A stretch of DNA of 64,000 bases from Agrobacterium tumefaciens (lineage in GTDB: Bacteria; Pseudomonadota; Alphaproteobacteria; Rhizobiales; Rhizobiaceae). The position numbers were made by a program, and so were the translations under genes. Of the stretch, positions 53,974 to 60,975 are shown in pieces; position 1 is the first letter of the stretch, and each line of letters begins with the position of its first letter. The notes under the pieces are model-generated. The model was not told where the DNA came from. It worked only from the letters and a program-made list of their open reading frames with translations, and did no database searches. Location of the stretch: positions 1,736,001-1,800,000 of the forward strand of contig CP048469.1 in assembly GCA_025559845.1 (NCBI GenBank). Direction: 5' to 3'.

Positions 53974-54552
53974 ATGGCTGATAGGATGTCATCGAAAACG
54001 ATAGTCGATGTCGAGGACCTTTCGGGCGATGCCGTCGATCTGACAGAAATCACCGGCGTGGTGAAGTGGTTCGATGTCGCCAAGGGCTTCGGCTTTATTG
54101 TTCCCGATAGCGGCATACAGGACGTGCTTTTGCACGTGTCATGCCTGCGACGGGACGGGTACCAGACAATTCTCGAGGGTACGCGCATCGTTGCCCTGAT
54201 CCAGCGGCGCGACCGCGGGTTTCAGGCATTCCGCATCCTGTCGATGGATCAATCGACAGCTGTTCACCCTTCGCAGCTTCCGCCGGTGCGCACTCACGTT
54301 CAGGTCACGCCGTCCAGCGGGCTTGAGCGCGCTATCGTCAAATGGTTCAACCGCACGAAGGGCTTCGGCTTCCTGACGCGCGGCGAAGGAACGGAAGACA
54401 TTTTCGTTCACATGGAAACGCTGCGCCGCTTTGGCCTCACGGAGCTTCGTCCCGGCCAGGTCGTTCTGGTTCGTTACGGTGATGGTGACAAGGGCCTGAT
54501 GGCGGCGGAAATCCATCCGGACAATCCGGCGCCAATCGGGATGGCGCACTGA
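53974..54552 (+). CDS. Double cold-shock-domain protein
   Basis: The 192-residue product has two cold-shock domains in tandem: CSD1 about 25-90 (TGVVKWFDVAKGFGFIVPDSG with VLLHVS) and CSD2 about 118-185 (AIVKWFNRTKGFGFLTRGEG with IFVHME). Each has RNP1 (KGFGF) and RNP2 (V/I-F/L-x-H-V/M) motifs. Tandem CSD proteins of this size are typical of rhizobia. It binds single-stranded nucleic acid and may act as an RNA chaperone. Its stop overlaps the DUF192 gene start by one base (TGATG), so the two are coupled. Confidence 0.94.
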   Translation: MADRMSSKTIVDVEDLSGDAVDLTEITGVVKWFDVAKGFGFIVPDSGIQDVLLHVSCLRRDGYQTILEGTRIVALIQRRDRGFQAFRILSMDQSTAVHPSQLPPVRTHVQVTPSSGLERAIVKWFNRTKGFGFLTRGEGTEDIFVHMETLRRFGLTELRPGQVVLVRYGDGDKGLMAAEIHPDNPAPIGMAH

Positions 54553-55022
54553 TGATCGCGACACGTCGCATGTTGGGAAGCGCCTTTGTGGCGCTTCTTT
54601 TTGTTGTTGCGGCCAACAATGCCGTCGCCCAGCAAAAATTCTCGACCGAAACACTGACAATCGAATCAGCTTCGGGTGAGAAACATGAATTTACGGTCGA
54701 ACTGGCCCTGGACGATGCCCAGCGTCAGCAAGGGCTGATGTTCCGCAAGACGATGTCTCCGGACAAGGGCATGCTGTTCGACTTCGGTGAAGAGCGCAAT
54801 GTGACGATGTGGATGAAGAACACCCTTCTCGCGCTCGACATGCTGTTCATCGGCCGCGACGGCAAGATCAGTCACATTCACGAAAATGCAGTTCCACATT
54901 CGGAAGCCATCATCAGCTCCCGCGGCGCCGTGAAATATGTTCTTGAACTGAATGGCGGCAGTGCAAAACGATACGGCATCAAGACCGGCGATGTCGTTCG
55001 AAGCCGCCAGATCGGCAATTAA
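54552..55022 (+). CDS. DUF192 family protein
   Basis: The 156-residue product has a signal peptide (MIATRRMLGSAFVALLFVVAANNAVA) and the DUF192 domain: ELALDDAQRQQGLMFRKTMSPDKGMLFDFGEERNVTMWMKNTLLALDMLFI in outline, a compact fold typical of exported proteins. The function is unknown. The start overlaps the cold-shock gene's stop, implying shared translation. Confidence 0.92.
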   Translation: MIATRRMLGSAFVALLFVVAANNAVAQQKFSTETLTIESASGEKHEFTVELALDDAQRQQGLMFRKTMSPDKGMLFDFGEERNVTMWMKNTLLALDMLFIGRDGKISHIHENAVPHSEAIISSRGAVKYVLELNGGSAKRYGIKTGDVVRSRQIGN

Positions 55023-55066
55023 ACCGATATGGGCTGCCGGGTGCATCTTCACCCGGCAAGAGGGTT

Positions 55067-55315
55067 TCAGTAAACTGGCTCGACGTGGCTCAGAATACGG
55101 CACGTCGACATGGACGACGCCAGGCTGATGGCGATATCGATCGCTTCAACGGAATCAGCCGTTCCTTCAAGATAGATCACATCATTTTCGGCGATTGCCG
55201 AAATCTGCGACTTTTCGAGTCCGGACTCAAATGCCAGTGCGGATGTGATCGCCTGGCAAACGCCAGCCATGCGATCGCCGAAAAAGCTTTCCTGTATACC
55301 AGACAGATTGAACAT
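55067..55315 (-). CDS. BON-domain-like small protein
   Basis: The 82-residue product resembles a single BON domain: ALAFESGLEKSQISAIAENDVIYLEGTADSVEAIDIAISLA in outline, the alternating beta-alpha pattern used for phospholipid or osmotic stress binding. There is no signal peptide or lipobox, so a cytoplasmic form is suggested. Its promoter region contains the TTCATC array at 55,364-55,403. It is divergent from the DUF982 gene. Confidence 0.7.
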   Translation of the reverse strand: MFNLSGIQESFFGDRMAGVCQAITSALAFESGLEKSQISAIAENDVIYLEGTADSVEAIDIAISLASSMSTCRILSHVEPVY

Positions 55316-55363
55316 GATGCGTTCTCCTTCTCTAGGGACAGTAACGTCTCAAAAACCGATTTG

Positions 55364-55403
55364 TTCATCTCCGGTTCATCAATTCGTTCATCTTCCATTC
55401 ATC
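55364..55403. repeat. Fourfold TTCATC tandem array, helically phased
   Basis: TTCATC occurs at 55364, 55375, 55387 and 55398, spaced 11, 12 and 11 bp. Such spacing places all copies on one face of the helix, which is typical of operators for OmpR/PhoB-type response regulators. It lies 49-88 bp upstream of the BON gene and about 100-138 bp upstream of the DUF982 gene. Confidence 0.55.
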
Positions 55404-55501
55404 TTGGAAAATTGGAACCCCCTTTTCGATCACATTTTCGAAGGTCTGGAACCATTTCGTGAGGCCAGCATTTCGCGGCTGTAGCAGGAAAGGAGGAGGT
55501 T

Positions 55502-55771
55502 ATGCTCATTGACAAGACGCAACCGTGTCACCATGCGCTGTGGATGAAACCGGTGGCCATCCACCTGCCGCTGTCCGCAGCGGTAGAAATCTACAGCCCC
55601 TTGGTGGCGCTAGACATGCTGATGTACCGGTGGCCGGAAGATCACGGGCCGGAATATGCGCAGGCACGGAAGAACTGCCTGGCAGCAGTTTCGGGAAGAT
55701 GTGACATTGAATTGGCACGGGAATCGTTCCTGATTGCCAGCAGTCACGCCCACATTCTGAACGTCCACTGA
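55502..55771 (+). CDS. DUF982 family protein
   Basis: The 89-residue product fits DUF982, a family largely confined to rhizobia: W-x-x-P-V, the SPLVALDMLMYRWPEDHGPEYAQARKNCLAAVSG block and the ARESFLIAS segment. Function unknown. GGAGGAGG directly precedes the ATG, a strong ribosome-binding site. It shares an intergenic region with the divergent BON gene, including the TTCATC array. Confidence 0.85.
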   Translation: MLIDKTQPCHHALWMKPVAIHLPLSAAVEIYSPLVALDMLMYRWPEDHGPEYAQARKNCLAAVSGRCDIELARESFLIASSHAHILNVH

Positions 55772-55924
55772 CATGCCTATAGCCCTTCTGTCATGAAGGG
55801 CTCTTTTCTCTTTTCACATCTTCATGAAGACACGGCTTGTGAGAAACCCGCTCACGGGCGCGATGCGCATGCCGTGTGACATGTGGCTGTCACGCAAACG
55901 TTATAATCGGCAGAGACGAATTCC

Positions 55925-57124
55925 ATGGAATCGCCCGGCCAATGCGCCGTGAAAATCTCGGGAGTGGAACTGTACGGCATGGAAACAGTCTTTGGCTTTT
56001 GCGCAGCTCTGCTTCTGGCTTTCAATCTCCTCGGCATCGGTCTGGCAGGCTGGCGTCTTTCTCGACCAGGCGGCGGAAACGAACTCACCCGCCAAAAACC
56101 GGCGGTCTCCGTCGTGATTCCCCTGCGCGGTATCGAAAACTTCACGCCGCTCACCCTCGCCCGCGCCTTCCAGCTCGACTGGCCGAATTATGAACTGCAG
56201 TTTTGTGTGGCTGACGAGTTCGATCCCGTCATCGAGGAAGTCCGCAAGGCGCAAGCCGCGTTTCCGATGGTTCCGTCGCAATTGCTTGTTGGCGATGACC
56301 GGATCAGCGCCAATCCGAAGCTGAACAATTGCGTCAAGGGCTGGCGCGAGGCGCACCATGACTGGGTCATTCTCGCCGACTCCAACGTTTTGATGCCTGA
56401 GAATTACATCGAGCAGCTGTTGTCGGCCTGGCAGAATGATACGGGCCTTGTCTGCTCGCCACCCCTCGGCTCCCGCCCGGACGGCTTCTGGGCACATGTG
56501 GAGTGCGCCTTCCTGAATGGCTCACAGGCCCGCTGGCAATATGCGGCGGAAGCCATCGGCATCGGCTTTGCCCAGGGCAAGTCGATGTTGTGGAACAAGC
56601 CGATGCTGGAATCACGCGGCGGCATTCGTGCTCTGGCGGCAGAAATCGCCGAAGACGCCGCCTCGACCAAGCTCGTGAGACAGGCGGGTCTCAAGGTCCG
56701 TCTGGTCTCCTCCCCCTTCGAGCAACCACTTGGAGAACGCCGTGGCGCCGAGATATGGTCCCGGCAGACACGATGGGCAAGATTGCGCCGCGTGACCTTC
56801 CCGCAATATTTCGCCCCTGAGATCCTGACGGGCGCACTTCCTCCGCTGGTGCTTTCACTGATCGCTGCAAGCCTTGCCGATATTGACCTTGTTGCAACGA
56901 CGCTTGCGGTGATCGCCATCATGTATGGGCCGGAACTGACGCTTGCGTTGCTGAAGGGCTGGCCAGTGTCTTTCTACACCCTGCCCGCCATGATCGTCCG
57001 CGATCTCACCATGCCGCTGATCTGGGCGCGAAGCTGGATCGGTGCACCAGTCGCCTGGCGCGGTAACGTCATGACGATCGGCACGGCGGAGAGCACGCTG
57101 GCAGGTCCGTCAAGCGAGCGTTGA
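55925..57124 (+). CDS. GT21/ceramide-glucosyltransferase-like protein
   Basis: The product (399 residues from the first ATG, or 381 from the ATG at 55979) has an N-terminal membrane anchor (about 19-42), a GT-A domain with PAVSVVIPLRGIENFTPLTLARAF, D-x-D-like ADEFDP, the VILADSNVLMPENY acceptor-region motif, a Q-x-x-R-W motif (WSRQTRWARLRR), and two C-terminal membrane helices. This pattern is that of GT21 enzymes, which glycosylate ceramide or diacylglycerol. Rhizobiales use related enzymes for glycolipids under phosphate limitation. The exact donor and acceptor are not clear. It is the last chromosomal gene before the prophage junction. Confidence 0.85.
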   Translation: MESPGQCAVKISGVELYGMETVFGFCAALLLAFNLLGIGLAGWRLSRPGGGNELTRQKPAVSVVIPLRGIENFTPLTLARAFQLDWPNYELQFCVADEFDPVIEEVRKAQAAFPMVPSQLLVGDDRISANPKLNNCVKGWREAHHDWVILADSNVLMPENYIEQLLSAWQNDTGLVCSPPLGSRPDGFWAHVECAFLNGSQARWQYAAEAIGIGFAQGKSMLWNKPMLESRGGIRALAAEIAEDAASTKLVRQAGLKVRLVSSPFEQPLGERRGAEIWSRQTRWARLRRVTFPQYFAPEILTGALPPLVLSLIAASLADIDLVATTLAVIAIMYGPELTLALLKGWPVSFYTLPAMIVRDLTMPLIWARSWIGAPVAWRGNVMTIGTAESTLAGPSSER

Positions 57125-57259
57125 GACCAATCTCTCCAGAAGCGCCGACCAAAAAGCTCAGGCTCCGCAGAAGCCGCGCCAAATGCAAACGGCCCTTTCC
57201 TCACGCCATTTCAGGGACACATAGAAAAAGGCCATACAATCAGAAACTTCGGAGAATAG

Positions 57260-57306
57260 TGGCGACCCCTGCAGGACTCGAACCTGCGACCTACTGCTTA
57301 GAAGCT
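57260..57306 (-). other. att site: 3' half of tRNA-Arg(UCU)
   Basis: On the minus strand, the anticodon loop CTTCTAA with anticodon TCT is followed by GCAGT, the variable arm, the T arm GCAGG-TTCGAAT-CCTGC, acceptor AGGGGTC, G and CCA. The 5' half is missing: bases beyond 57306 do not pair with GCAGT or the acceptor. So this is a 47-bp tRNA 3' end, typical of an attachment-site core left by tyrosine-recombinase integration. The intact tRNA is expected at the other junction, outside the window. The recognition of the two junctions was not possible within the window. Confidence 0.85.
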
Positions 57307-57744
57307 AGACGTTTTTTCAATGGAAATGCCAAGTTGGTTGCAAACCGACGCTAATATCTTCCACCGAAAATCAATACGTTGCAGTTCGTTTGCAAACCGG
57401 CCCCTGAGTGGTCGACTGTACACAACGACTATTGAATATCAACCTTAACACGTGGATGGCTCCTAATTTTAGCACACGCTTGTCAAAGCGATATTGCGAT
57501 TCGGATTTCGTCACGTATAAGTCGTGTTGGGCTTAGTCACCCTGATCACGAATAGGTTCGCACAAGGTGCGGATTGAACATGTGCGCAGCTTAGCGGCTG
57601 GCGCTACTCGCCAAGGCTTCACGGCCGGGGGCGGTGCGTCATGTCCAAGCTTCGGCCAAAAACCTCCGGGTCATCTTCGTGATGACTGACTAACCCCCGG
57701 CTCCGGTGCTGCCCACCGGGTTCTTTCGGCAGGGCTTAGTCACC
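57307..57744. repeat. Non-coding att-flanking region with short direct repeats
   Basis: About 440 bp holds no gene. TTGCAAACCG occurs twice (57338-57347 and 57390-57399), the second inside the palindrome GTTTGCAAAC; these may be integrase arm sites. GGGCTTAGTCACC occurs twice (57529-57541 and 57732-57744), the second ending at the first phage start codon. Assignments are positional guesses. Confidence 0.4.
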
Positions 57745-57969
57745 ATGCATGAATTGGAAATGGCATACGCATCAGCAAGAAGCCCGCAGAAGAGAAAAAG
57801 ACGTCTCTATGTGGCGTCGTGGAAATTCAGCATCGGTGAAATGATTCGAATGGGCGAGATGAAGGCGATAGTGCTTTCCCGCTCACGAACGGCAATGGGC
57901 CGCCAACTCTATTCCGTTTGGGTCTGTGGCGAGTGTTATGGCCGGCCTTATCGGTCGGTAGTGGTGTAG
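57745..57969 (+). CDS. Hypothetical phage protein, 74 residues
   Basis: The ATG at 57745 begins a small basic protein (ARSPQKRKRRLYVASWKFS near the N-terminus) ending with CGECYGRPYRSVVV, including a C-x-x-C pair. No membrane segment. The ribosome-binding site is weak (GGCAGGG). It is the first gene inside the element, followed by a hairpin terminator. No family is recognised. Confidence 0.5.
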   Translation: MHELEMAYASARSPQKRKRRLYVASWKFSIGEMIRMGEMKAIVLSRSRTAMGRQLYSVWVCGECYGRPYRSVVV

Positions 57970-57984
57970 CGGCTGATAAAGAAA

Positions 57985-58012
57985 AACCCCTCTTGCTCGC
58001 GCATGAGGGGTT
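57985..58012. terminator. Hairpin downstream of the first phage gene
   Basis: AACCCCTC / GAGGGGTT form an 8-bp perfect stem with a 12-nt loop. The downstream bases (GTGCATTG) are not a strong T-tract, but the minus strand has CTTTTTC after the hairpin, so minus-strand termination fits too, ending the leftward operon's readthrough. Confidence 0.6.
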
Positions 58013-58052
58013 GTGCATTGTTGCCTGCAACCAATTTTCAATGGAGGACTAC

Positions 58053-58238
58053 ATGGGCTTTAACTCTCCAGGCACCAACCATCCACTTCGTCGCAGAACG
58101 GACCGGGCATGGAAACGAGCTGAACAGCTTGCGCTTTTACTTATGGAGAAAGACCCGTCTCTAACCAAAGCTGAAGCGTTGGAAAAGGCCGTTGCTGAAA
58201 TGCGCGATAACGGTAGAGGTGACTGGCGCGCAGGTTAA
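58053..58238 (+). CDS. Small hypothetical phage protein, 61 residues
   Basis: TGGAGGA precedes the ATG at 58053 at good spacing. The product is mostly helical and charged (RTDRAWKRAEQLALLLMEKDPSLTKAEALEKAVAEM in outline), resembling a small DNA-binding or structural adaptor protein. Its stop overlaps the stop of the convergent DUF5664 gene by four bases. No family is recognised. Confidence 0.7.
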   Translation: MGFNSPGTNHPLRRRTDRAWKRAEQLALLLMEKDPSLTKAEALEKAVAEMRDNGRGDWRAG

Positions 58239-58702
58239 GCCGCCACCTTCAGTCGCTCGACCGCCTCGCTTGCCGAAGCACACTTAGGCCGATCGTCAAT
58301 TAATGTGCCTGCCGCTTTTGCGTCCAGCAGAATGCCCATGCAGGCCCGAACATGCGCCAGGTGAGACGCACCGCTCTCCGGATCGATGTCCTCACCCGAG
58401 AACCATTGCAGTAAGTGGCGGATCGCCGCACTGTAATAGGTGGTCGCGTCGACTGGTTGATCCTGCCAGTTAAAGGCTCCGTATTTGGCGGCGCCAAGTG
58501 CCATCACGACGCTTTCCTCAATGATCGCAACAGGCGGCACGAATTGCGCGGAAGGCTTCTTCACTCCGAATGCGCGCTTTGGATTTGATGATGGCATCTT
58601 GCCTATGGCCTCGGCCAACGGCACGAGTTCTGCCGGTACCTTGGCGTTATCATTCGCCGGTACGGCTGTGAGGCAGCCGGTGTCTTTGGATGTGATGGTC
58701 AT
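58235..58702 (-). CDS. DUF5664 dATP/dGTP pyrophosphohydrolase-like protein (MazZ-like)
   Basis: The 155-residue product matches the DUF5664 (dGTP_diPhyd_N) family seen in phages, a MazG-like all-helical fold that hydrolyses dNTPs to dNMPs. Visible conserved parts are VVMALGAAKYGAFNWQD, the catalytic-region YYSAAIRHLLQWFSGEDIDPESGASHLAHVRACMGILLD (metal-binding E-D and H residues). The ATG at 58702 overlaps the upstream gene's stop (ATGA), with AAGGAG inside that gene. In Z-genome phages a family member (MazZ) works with DatZ and PurZ; here the HD-domain partner is in the same operon. Confidence 0.78.
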   Translation of the reverse strand: MTITSKDTGCLTAVPANDNAKVPAELVPLAEAIGKMPSSNPKRAFGVKKPSAQFVPPVAIIEESVVMALGAAKYGAFNWQDQPVDATTYYSAAIRHLLQWFSGEDIDPESGASHLAHVRACMGILLDAKAAGTLIDDRPKCASASEAVERLKVAA

Positions 58703-58902
58703 GGGTTCTCCTTCTGCATAAGTGCACGGACGATTGCGCATGTTTGAGTGCAATTCATGCCGCCATGGTGCCGCCAAGCCTCGTCGATGAGGGTCGCGGC
58801 CTCCTCCAGCGCTTCACGCCGCGCATACGCCTTGGCCTCGGCAACCTCATGGCGAAGGCGTGCCGTGGTGTAGCGCAGCTGGTTGTCTTCCGCAGTGCTC
58901 AT
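58699..58902 (-). CDS. Small hypothetical phage protein, 67 residues
   Basis: The product is a helical, alanine- and glutamate-rich protein (RLRHEVAEAKAYARREALEEAATLIDEAWRHHGG in outline) with two cysteines near the C-terminus (MNCTQTCAIV). It overlaps both neighbours by four bases (ATGA), so it is co-translated in the leftward operon. It has a GAGGAGAAGG ribosome-binding site. No family is recognised. Confidence 0.65.
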   Translation of the reverse strand: MSTAEDNQLRYTTARLRHEVAEAKAYARREALEEAATLIDEAWRHHGGMNCTQTCAIVRALMQKENP

Positions 58903-59177
58903 ACCTTCTCCTCAATCTTCTTATCTTCCTCCACCTTCCGCCTCACGACCGGCTTAAACCGGCGCAGCGCGAATGGTGGATCCTCTTCGCCGAATTGCGG
59001 GCACACTCCCCGGTTGACGCCAGCCAGCCTGATGCCCGCGTAGTCGCCACCGAGATATGTGCGGCACATGCCTACCCACGTTGCTCGGTAAACCTCCCCG
59101 GCACGAATGCCGAGGTATTGCTCCGGAAGGGTAGTGTCATCGATGCAGATCACGTCGTCGCCGGGGCGGATGGTCAT
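58899..59177 (-). CDS. SH3-like hypothetical phage protein, 92 residues
   Basis: The product has the beta-rich pattern seen in small phage proteins: IRPGDDVICIDDTTLPEQYLGIRAGEVYRATWVG, then a charged C-terminal tail (RRKVEEDKKIEEKV). It resembles SH3-like fold proteins common in Rhizobiaceae phages, but I cannot name the family. It overlaps its neighbours on both sides by four bases. Confidence 0.7.
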   Translation of the reverse strand: MTIRPGDDVICIDDTTLPEQYLGIRAGEVYRATWVGMCRTYLGGDYAGIRLAGVNRGVCPQFGEEDPPFALRRFKPVVRRKVEEDKKIEEKV

Positions 59178-59305
59178 CGATAGTCCTTCTCTAAGTGAAG
59201 GCAGGCTTGCTGCACGCCGACGTAACAGCTGACCTGCGATCTGATGGGATCAACAGTGCCCACCCAAAGCAGCAGAAACACAGTTGCGAATGTCCATGCG
59301 TTCAT
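59174..59305 (-). CDS. Tiny membrane protein, 43 residues
   Basis: The ATG at 59305 starts a 43-residue protein with one hydrophobic helix (AWTFATVFLLLWVGTV) and a short tail with two cysteines (SCYVGVQQAC). It overlaps the neighbours by four bases at each end, keeping the operon contiguous. Single-pass proteins of this size occur in phage early operons and may act as accessory lysis or host-membrane factors; no function is assigned. Confidence 0.6.
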   Translation of the reverse strand: MNAWTFATVFLLLWVGTVDPIRSQVSCYVGVQQACLHLEKDYR

Positions 59306-59736
59306 GCCGCCTCCTTCATCTCTGCCCGCTCGCGGATCGCACCCATGATCTCCTTCACTGTCGTCCAAGGCACGACGACGTTGCGGGTGCACTCATCGCC
59401 GTCCTCGTCCCGATCTTCTACGTCAAAGCTGAACTCGCCTATGTATGCGGCCTTGGTCTCGCCACTCGGCGTCAAAGCTTCCTGCAATCGCTCAACCTTC
59501 CCTCGCAGATGCGAGAGAGAAAGATCGTGGAAGCACTCGTTGGTGAACTCCGGCGCGACGTTGGCCGGGATGGCGTAGTGTCCGCGCTCCTTCGGCGTGT
59601 ACTTATCCTTGATAGGAATGCCGTGGCTGGCAAACTCCTCGGCGAGCCAGCTGCCCGCCTTGTCTCGGATGCCGGTGTAGCCCTGGTGGCCGGGGCACTC
59701 GTACAGGTCTCTTTTTAGAAGGACGTACTGGGTCAT
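59302..59736 (-). CDS. Hypothetical phage protein, 144 residues
   Basis: The product is soluble. Its N-terminal half (MTQYVLLKRDLYECPGHQGYTGIRDKAGSW) contains a motif seen in small phage proteins, and the C-terminal half is acidic (DVEDRDEDGDECTRN). No catalytic motif is recognised. Both ends overlap neighbours by four bases. The coupling to the HD gene suggests a shared early function. Confidence 0.65.
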   Translation of the reverse strand: MTQYVLLKRDLYECPGHQGYTGIRDKAGSWLAEEFASHGIPIKDKYTPKERGHYAIPANVAPEFTNECFHDLSLSHLRGKVERLQEALTPSGETKAAYIGEFSFDVEDRDEDGDECTRNVVVPWTTVKEIMGAIRERAEMKEAA

Positions 59737-60596
59737 GCCGCCCTCCCCGCCACCAACGCCTCAAACGTCGCCAGAAACTCGATCTCCGCCTCCTCCGGCG
59801 TCCAGTACCTCAACCGAACGCCCAGCGTTTTATCGTGGCGGGCATGCCAAGGCATCGGCACCAGGTTAACCAGCTCGTCGGCGATGATGCGGTTGTCGGC
59901 ATCGTGCACTTCGTCCGGCAGCTCGCGGTCCAATTGGAACCGCGCCGCGATCGCCAGCCAGTTCTTCTGCTCTATGTCCTTGTAGTTCGTCAGGTACGGC
60001 TTGAGCGGGCGCGGAATGTCCACGCAGTAAGCTTCTGGCGCATCGTGCAGAAGGCCAGCCAACGCCACCTCCGGCGCGTGCTTGGCTGCAAGGTGACGGG
60101 CAATCAGGACTGAATGCTCAGCTACGCTGTAGAACTTGATGCAGTGACCAGCGTATCGGCATTGCAGGCCAAGCGAATGCGCGATGTCCTCGATGAAGAC
60201 TTCGTGCGGACGTGGATCGCAGGGCCAGTATTGGCGGCCGGTGTAAGTCTGTATGAAATCGCCTGTGCGGCTCTCGGCGGGCTGGTTGCGGGTTAGGCCG
60301 ATGTATTGGCCGCGCGCCTCTACAGGCACGTTGTCATTCGCACCGAAATATTTGCAAAGCGGACCAACAGCTCTACTGTCGGTGGTCGACGAGACAACAC
60401 CGCCAGACGGATACCAGTCTTCTGCAAGTTGGTCGCCAACAGATGGCTTGAATGGCTCCGAGTGTTTCCCGGTTCGACGTTCGAAATATCGCTGCGGAGT
60501 GTCAGCGTGCGCCAAGGCGATCGATGCGAGCGGGTCTTTCAATCTGCTCACAAATCCGCCTTTCTTCATGGCCTCGATGGCCTGTCCATAATTCAT
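59733..60596 (-). CDS. Fusion of DUF2829 (Tad2)-like and HD phosphohydrolase domains
   Basis: The 287-residue product has an HD-type phosphohydrolase domain (about 110-280): FIEDIAHSLGLQCRYAGHCIKFYSVAEHS, with His161, the HD pair His184-Asp185 in LLHDAPEAY, and Asp240 (IIADELVNLVPMPW) as the expected metal ligand. This is the YfbR/DatZ-like group common in phages. The first ~66 residues match the DUF2829/Tad2 start (MNYGQAIEAMKKGGFVSR) and end (VGDQLAEDWYP), with a divergent middle. GAGGAG precedes the ATG. It opens the leftward operon. Confidence 0.78.
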   Translation of the reverse strand: MNYGQAIEAMKKGGFVSRLKDPLASIALAHADTPQRYFERRTGKHSEPFKPSVGDQLAEDWYPSGGVVSSTTDSRAVGPLCKYFGANDNVPVEARGQYIGLTRNQPAESRTGDFIQTYTGRQYWPCDPRPHEVFIEDIAHSLGLQCRYAGHCIKFYSVAEHSVLIARHLAAKHAPEVALAGLLHDAPEAYCVDIPRPLKPYLTNYKDIEQKNWLAIAARFQLDRELPDEVHDADNRIIADELVNLVPMPWHARHDKTLGVRLRYWTPEEAEIEFLATFEALVAGRAA

Positions 60597-60665
60597 GATG
60601 TCTCCTCAGTGGTGTGGTGTTTGACCAACAGTTGGTGGCTGGCGGGTGGTGATTTTCATTTTCCT

Positions 60666-60680
60666 TGTTATGTGATAACA
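60666..60680. promoter_or_regulatory. Perfect palindrome in a divergent promoter
   Basis: TGTTAT-GTG-ATAACA is a perfect 6-bp dyad between the HD fusion gene (minus, starts 60596) and the unknown gene at 60715. It is a plausible phage regulator site. Confidence 0.5.
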
Positions 60681-60714
60681 TTTCAGAACTGAATCGCTAT
60701 CAAAGGAGCGCGCC

Positions 60715-60975
60715 ATGCGGGAATATCGCCACCCATATTTTAAAGAAGTATTCTTTGCCGAGGATGCATCCATCCTGCCGGCGGGCTGCTACCAAACTGG
60801 CAACAGCGCCGACAGATACTCAGAGGAAAACCGCCTGCATGAAATGGCATCCATCCTTGGTTATGCGCAGTGCTACGAACACAATCTGCATGTACGCGGT
60901 ACGGTAAGCTTCTCTGCTCAATGGTTTCTACACGACAACGAATTGGTGGCCCCTGCGCTGAAATATTGGAACTAA
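60715..60975 (+). CDS. Hypothetical phage protein, 86 residues
   Basis: AAAGGAG precedes the ATG at good spacing. The product has no membrane segment or motif I recognise; it has several cysteines and aromatics (PAGCYQTGNSADRYSEEN, QCYEHNLHVRG). It is transcribed rightwards from the palindromic divergent region. Its stop overlaps the convergent metallophosphoesterase stop by four bases. Confidence 0.7.
   Translation: MREYRHPYFKEVFFAEDASILPAGCYQTGNSADRYSEENRLHEMASILGYAQCYEHNLHVRGTVSFSAQWFLHDNELVAPALKYWN

Noticed and set aside
57260..57306. A complete tRNA-Arg gene
   Set aside because: The 5' half is absent: the bases beyond the anticodon loop do not pair with the remaining arms. It is a 3' fragment only.
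58235..60596. Definite claim of a Z-genome phage
   Set aside because: DUF5664 and HD proteins are widespread in ordinary phages and no purZ is visible. It is kept as a hypothesis only.
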